Source: an uncultured Bacteroidota bacterium
GTDB lineage: Bacteria; Bacteroidota; Bacteroidia; UKL13-3
Reading direction: 5' to 3'
DNA: 64,000 nucleotides
Assembly: GCA_903910445.1 (NCBI GenBank)
Contig: CAIVZR010000034.1
Location: 1-64,000 of the forward strand
Below are positions 63,930 to 64,000 of this stretch, in pieces; the first letter of the stretch is position 1; every line of letters begins with the position of its first letter. Position numbers and translations under genes: made by a program. Under the pieces are notes generated by a model, which was not told where the DNA came from, did not search any database, and saw only the letters and a list, made by a program, of their open reading frames with translations.

Positions 63930-64000
63930 ATATAAAGAAGAGGGCGATTTAATATAAATCGCGTAAAGATATACTTTTCAAGCAAATCGAATTTGCCCCT

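Noticed and set aside
1-64000. CRISPR arrays, prophage, integrase/att sites or toxin-antitoxin modules
   Set aside because: No spaced direct-repeat array, phage structural gene, integrase or paired small toxin/antitoxin frames were recognised. The tRNA at 2340-2416 shows no duplicated 3' end.

Overview
The window is a chromosomal stretch from a non-flagellated, AT-rich member of the Bacteroidota (my guess is the Chitinophagales/Sphingobacteriales side; the family cannot be fixed from sequence alone). The evidence is: repeated promoter elements of the Bacteroidota type (TAnnTTTG or TAnnTTCG just before start codons), an alternative complex III operon, a cbb3 oxidase with fused CcoN-CcoO, a secreted peptidase with a type IX-like C-terminal tail, many short lipoproteins with N-terminal lipoboxes, and core genes (hisS, dnaA, ffh, fmt, clpC) of Bacteroidota type.

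Layout. 0-2.4 kb: AT-rich DNA, two tandem paralogous outer-membrane-like proteins on the minus strand, a possible IS21-type terminal relic and a CAT-anticodon tRNA. 2.5-6 kb: an ECF sigma factor abutting its membrane partner, then hisS. 6-8 kb: a palindrome-rich spacer, ilvE and a short relic of a dctA-like transporter. 8-15 kb: pepD, serA with a DUF1015 gene, and an M48 metallopeptidase overlapping an outer-membrane-like gene. 15-23.4 kb: a complete actABCDEF operon (alternative complex III) closed by a terminator. 23.5-32.4 kb: mixed accessory genes, including an MccB-like carboxylase, a FliB-like Cys-rich protein, a broken REP-associated transposase next to a 46-bp perfect palindrome, a secreted vWA-like protein, two lipoproteins, a RidA-family protein and a secreted M36/M4-like peptidase. 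32.5-41.5 kb: dnaA, a two-gene split 5'-nucleotidase, ffh, mrp, a DUF58 gene, fmt and moxR. 41.5-47.8 kb: three periplasmic foldase genes in one operon with moxR, and a divergent M2-type peptidase. 47.8-57.5 kb: a ten-gene minus-strand cbb3 cluster running rrf2-uspA-ccoI-ccoS-ccoNO-ccoQ-ccoP-ccoG-ccoH-tauE/safE-like. 58-64 kb: clpC, small enzymes, and an SDR gene behind a frameshifted CPBP membrane protease.

How the genes work together. Two respiratory modules dominate. The act operon encodes a quinol oxidising complex that passes electrons to cytochrome c or directly to an oxidase. No aa3-type cox genes follow it, and the only terminal oxidase in the window is the cbb3 enzyme 27 kb away. The cbb3 cluster carries its own copper ATPase (CcoI), Fe-S protein (CcoG), assembly proteins (CcoS, CcoH), a copper/thiol membrane protein and an Rrf2-type regulator with three clustered cysteines, suggesting Fe-S-based redox control. 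The envelope theme (three PPIases, M48/M36/M2 peptidases, ECF sigma with membrane partner, split nucleotidase, lipoproteins) is typical of this phylum.

I did not find a clearly new defence or biosynthetic system. The observations most worth a second look are the single-haem, extended CcoP with the fused CcoNO, the leaderless promoter architecture, the gene relics (dctA, RAYT, CPBP) with their palindromes, the sigma/anti-sigma fusion to a large extracytoplasmic domain, the swapped-order split 5'-nucleotidase, and the cysteine-rich lipoprotein at 29.7 kb.
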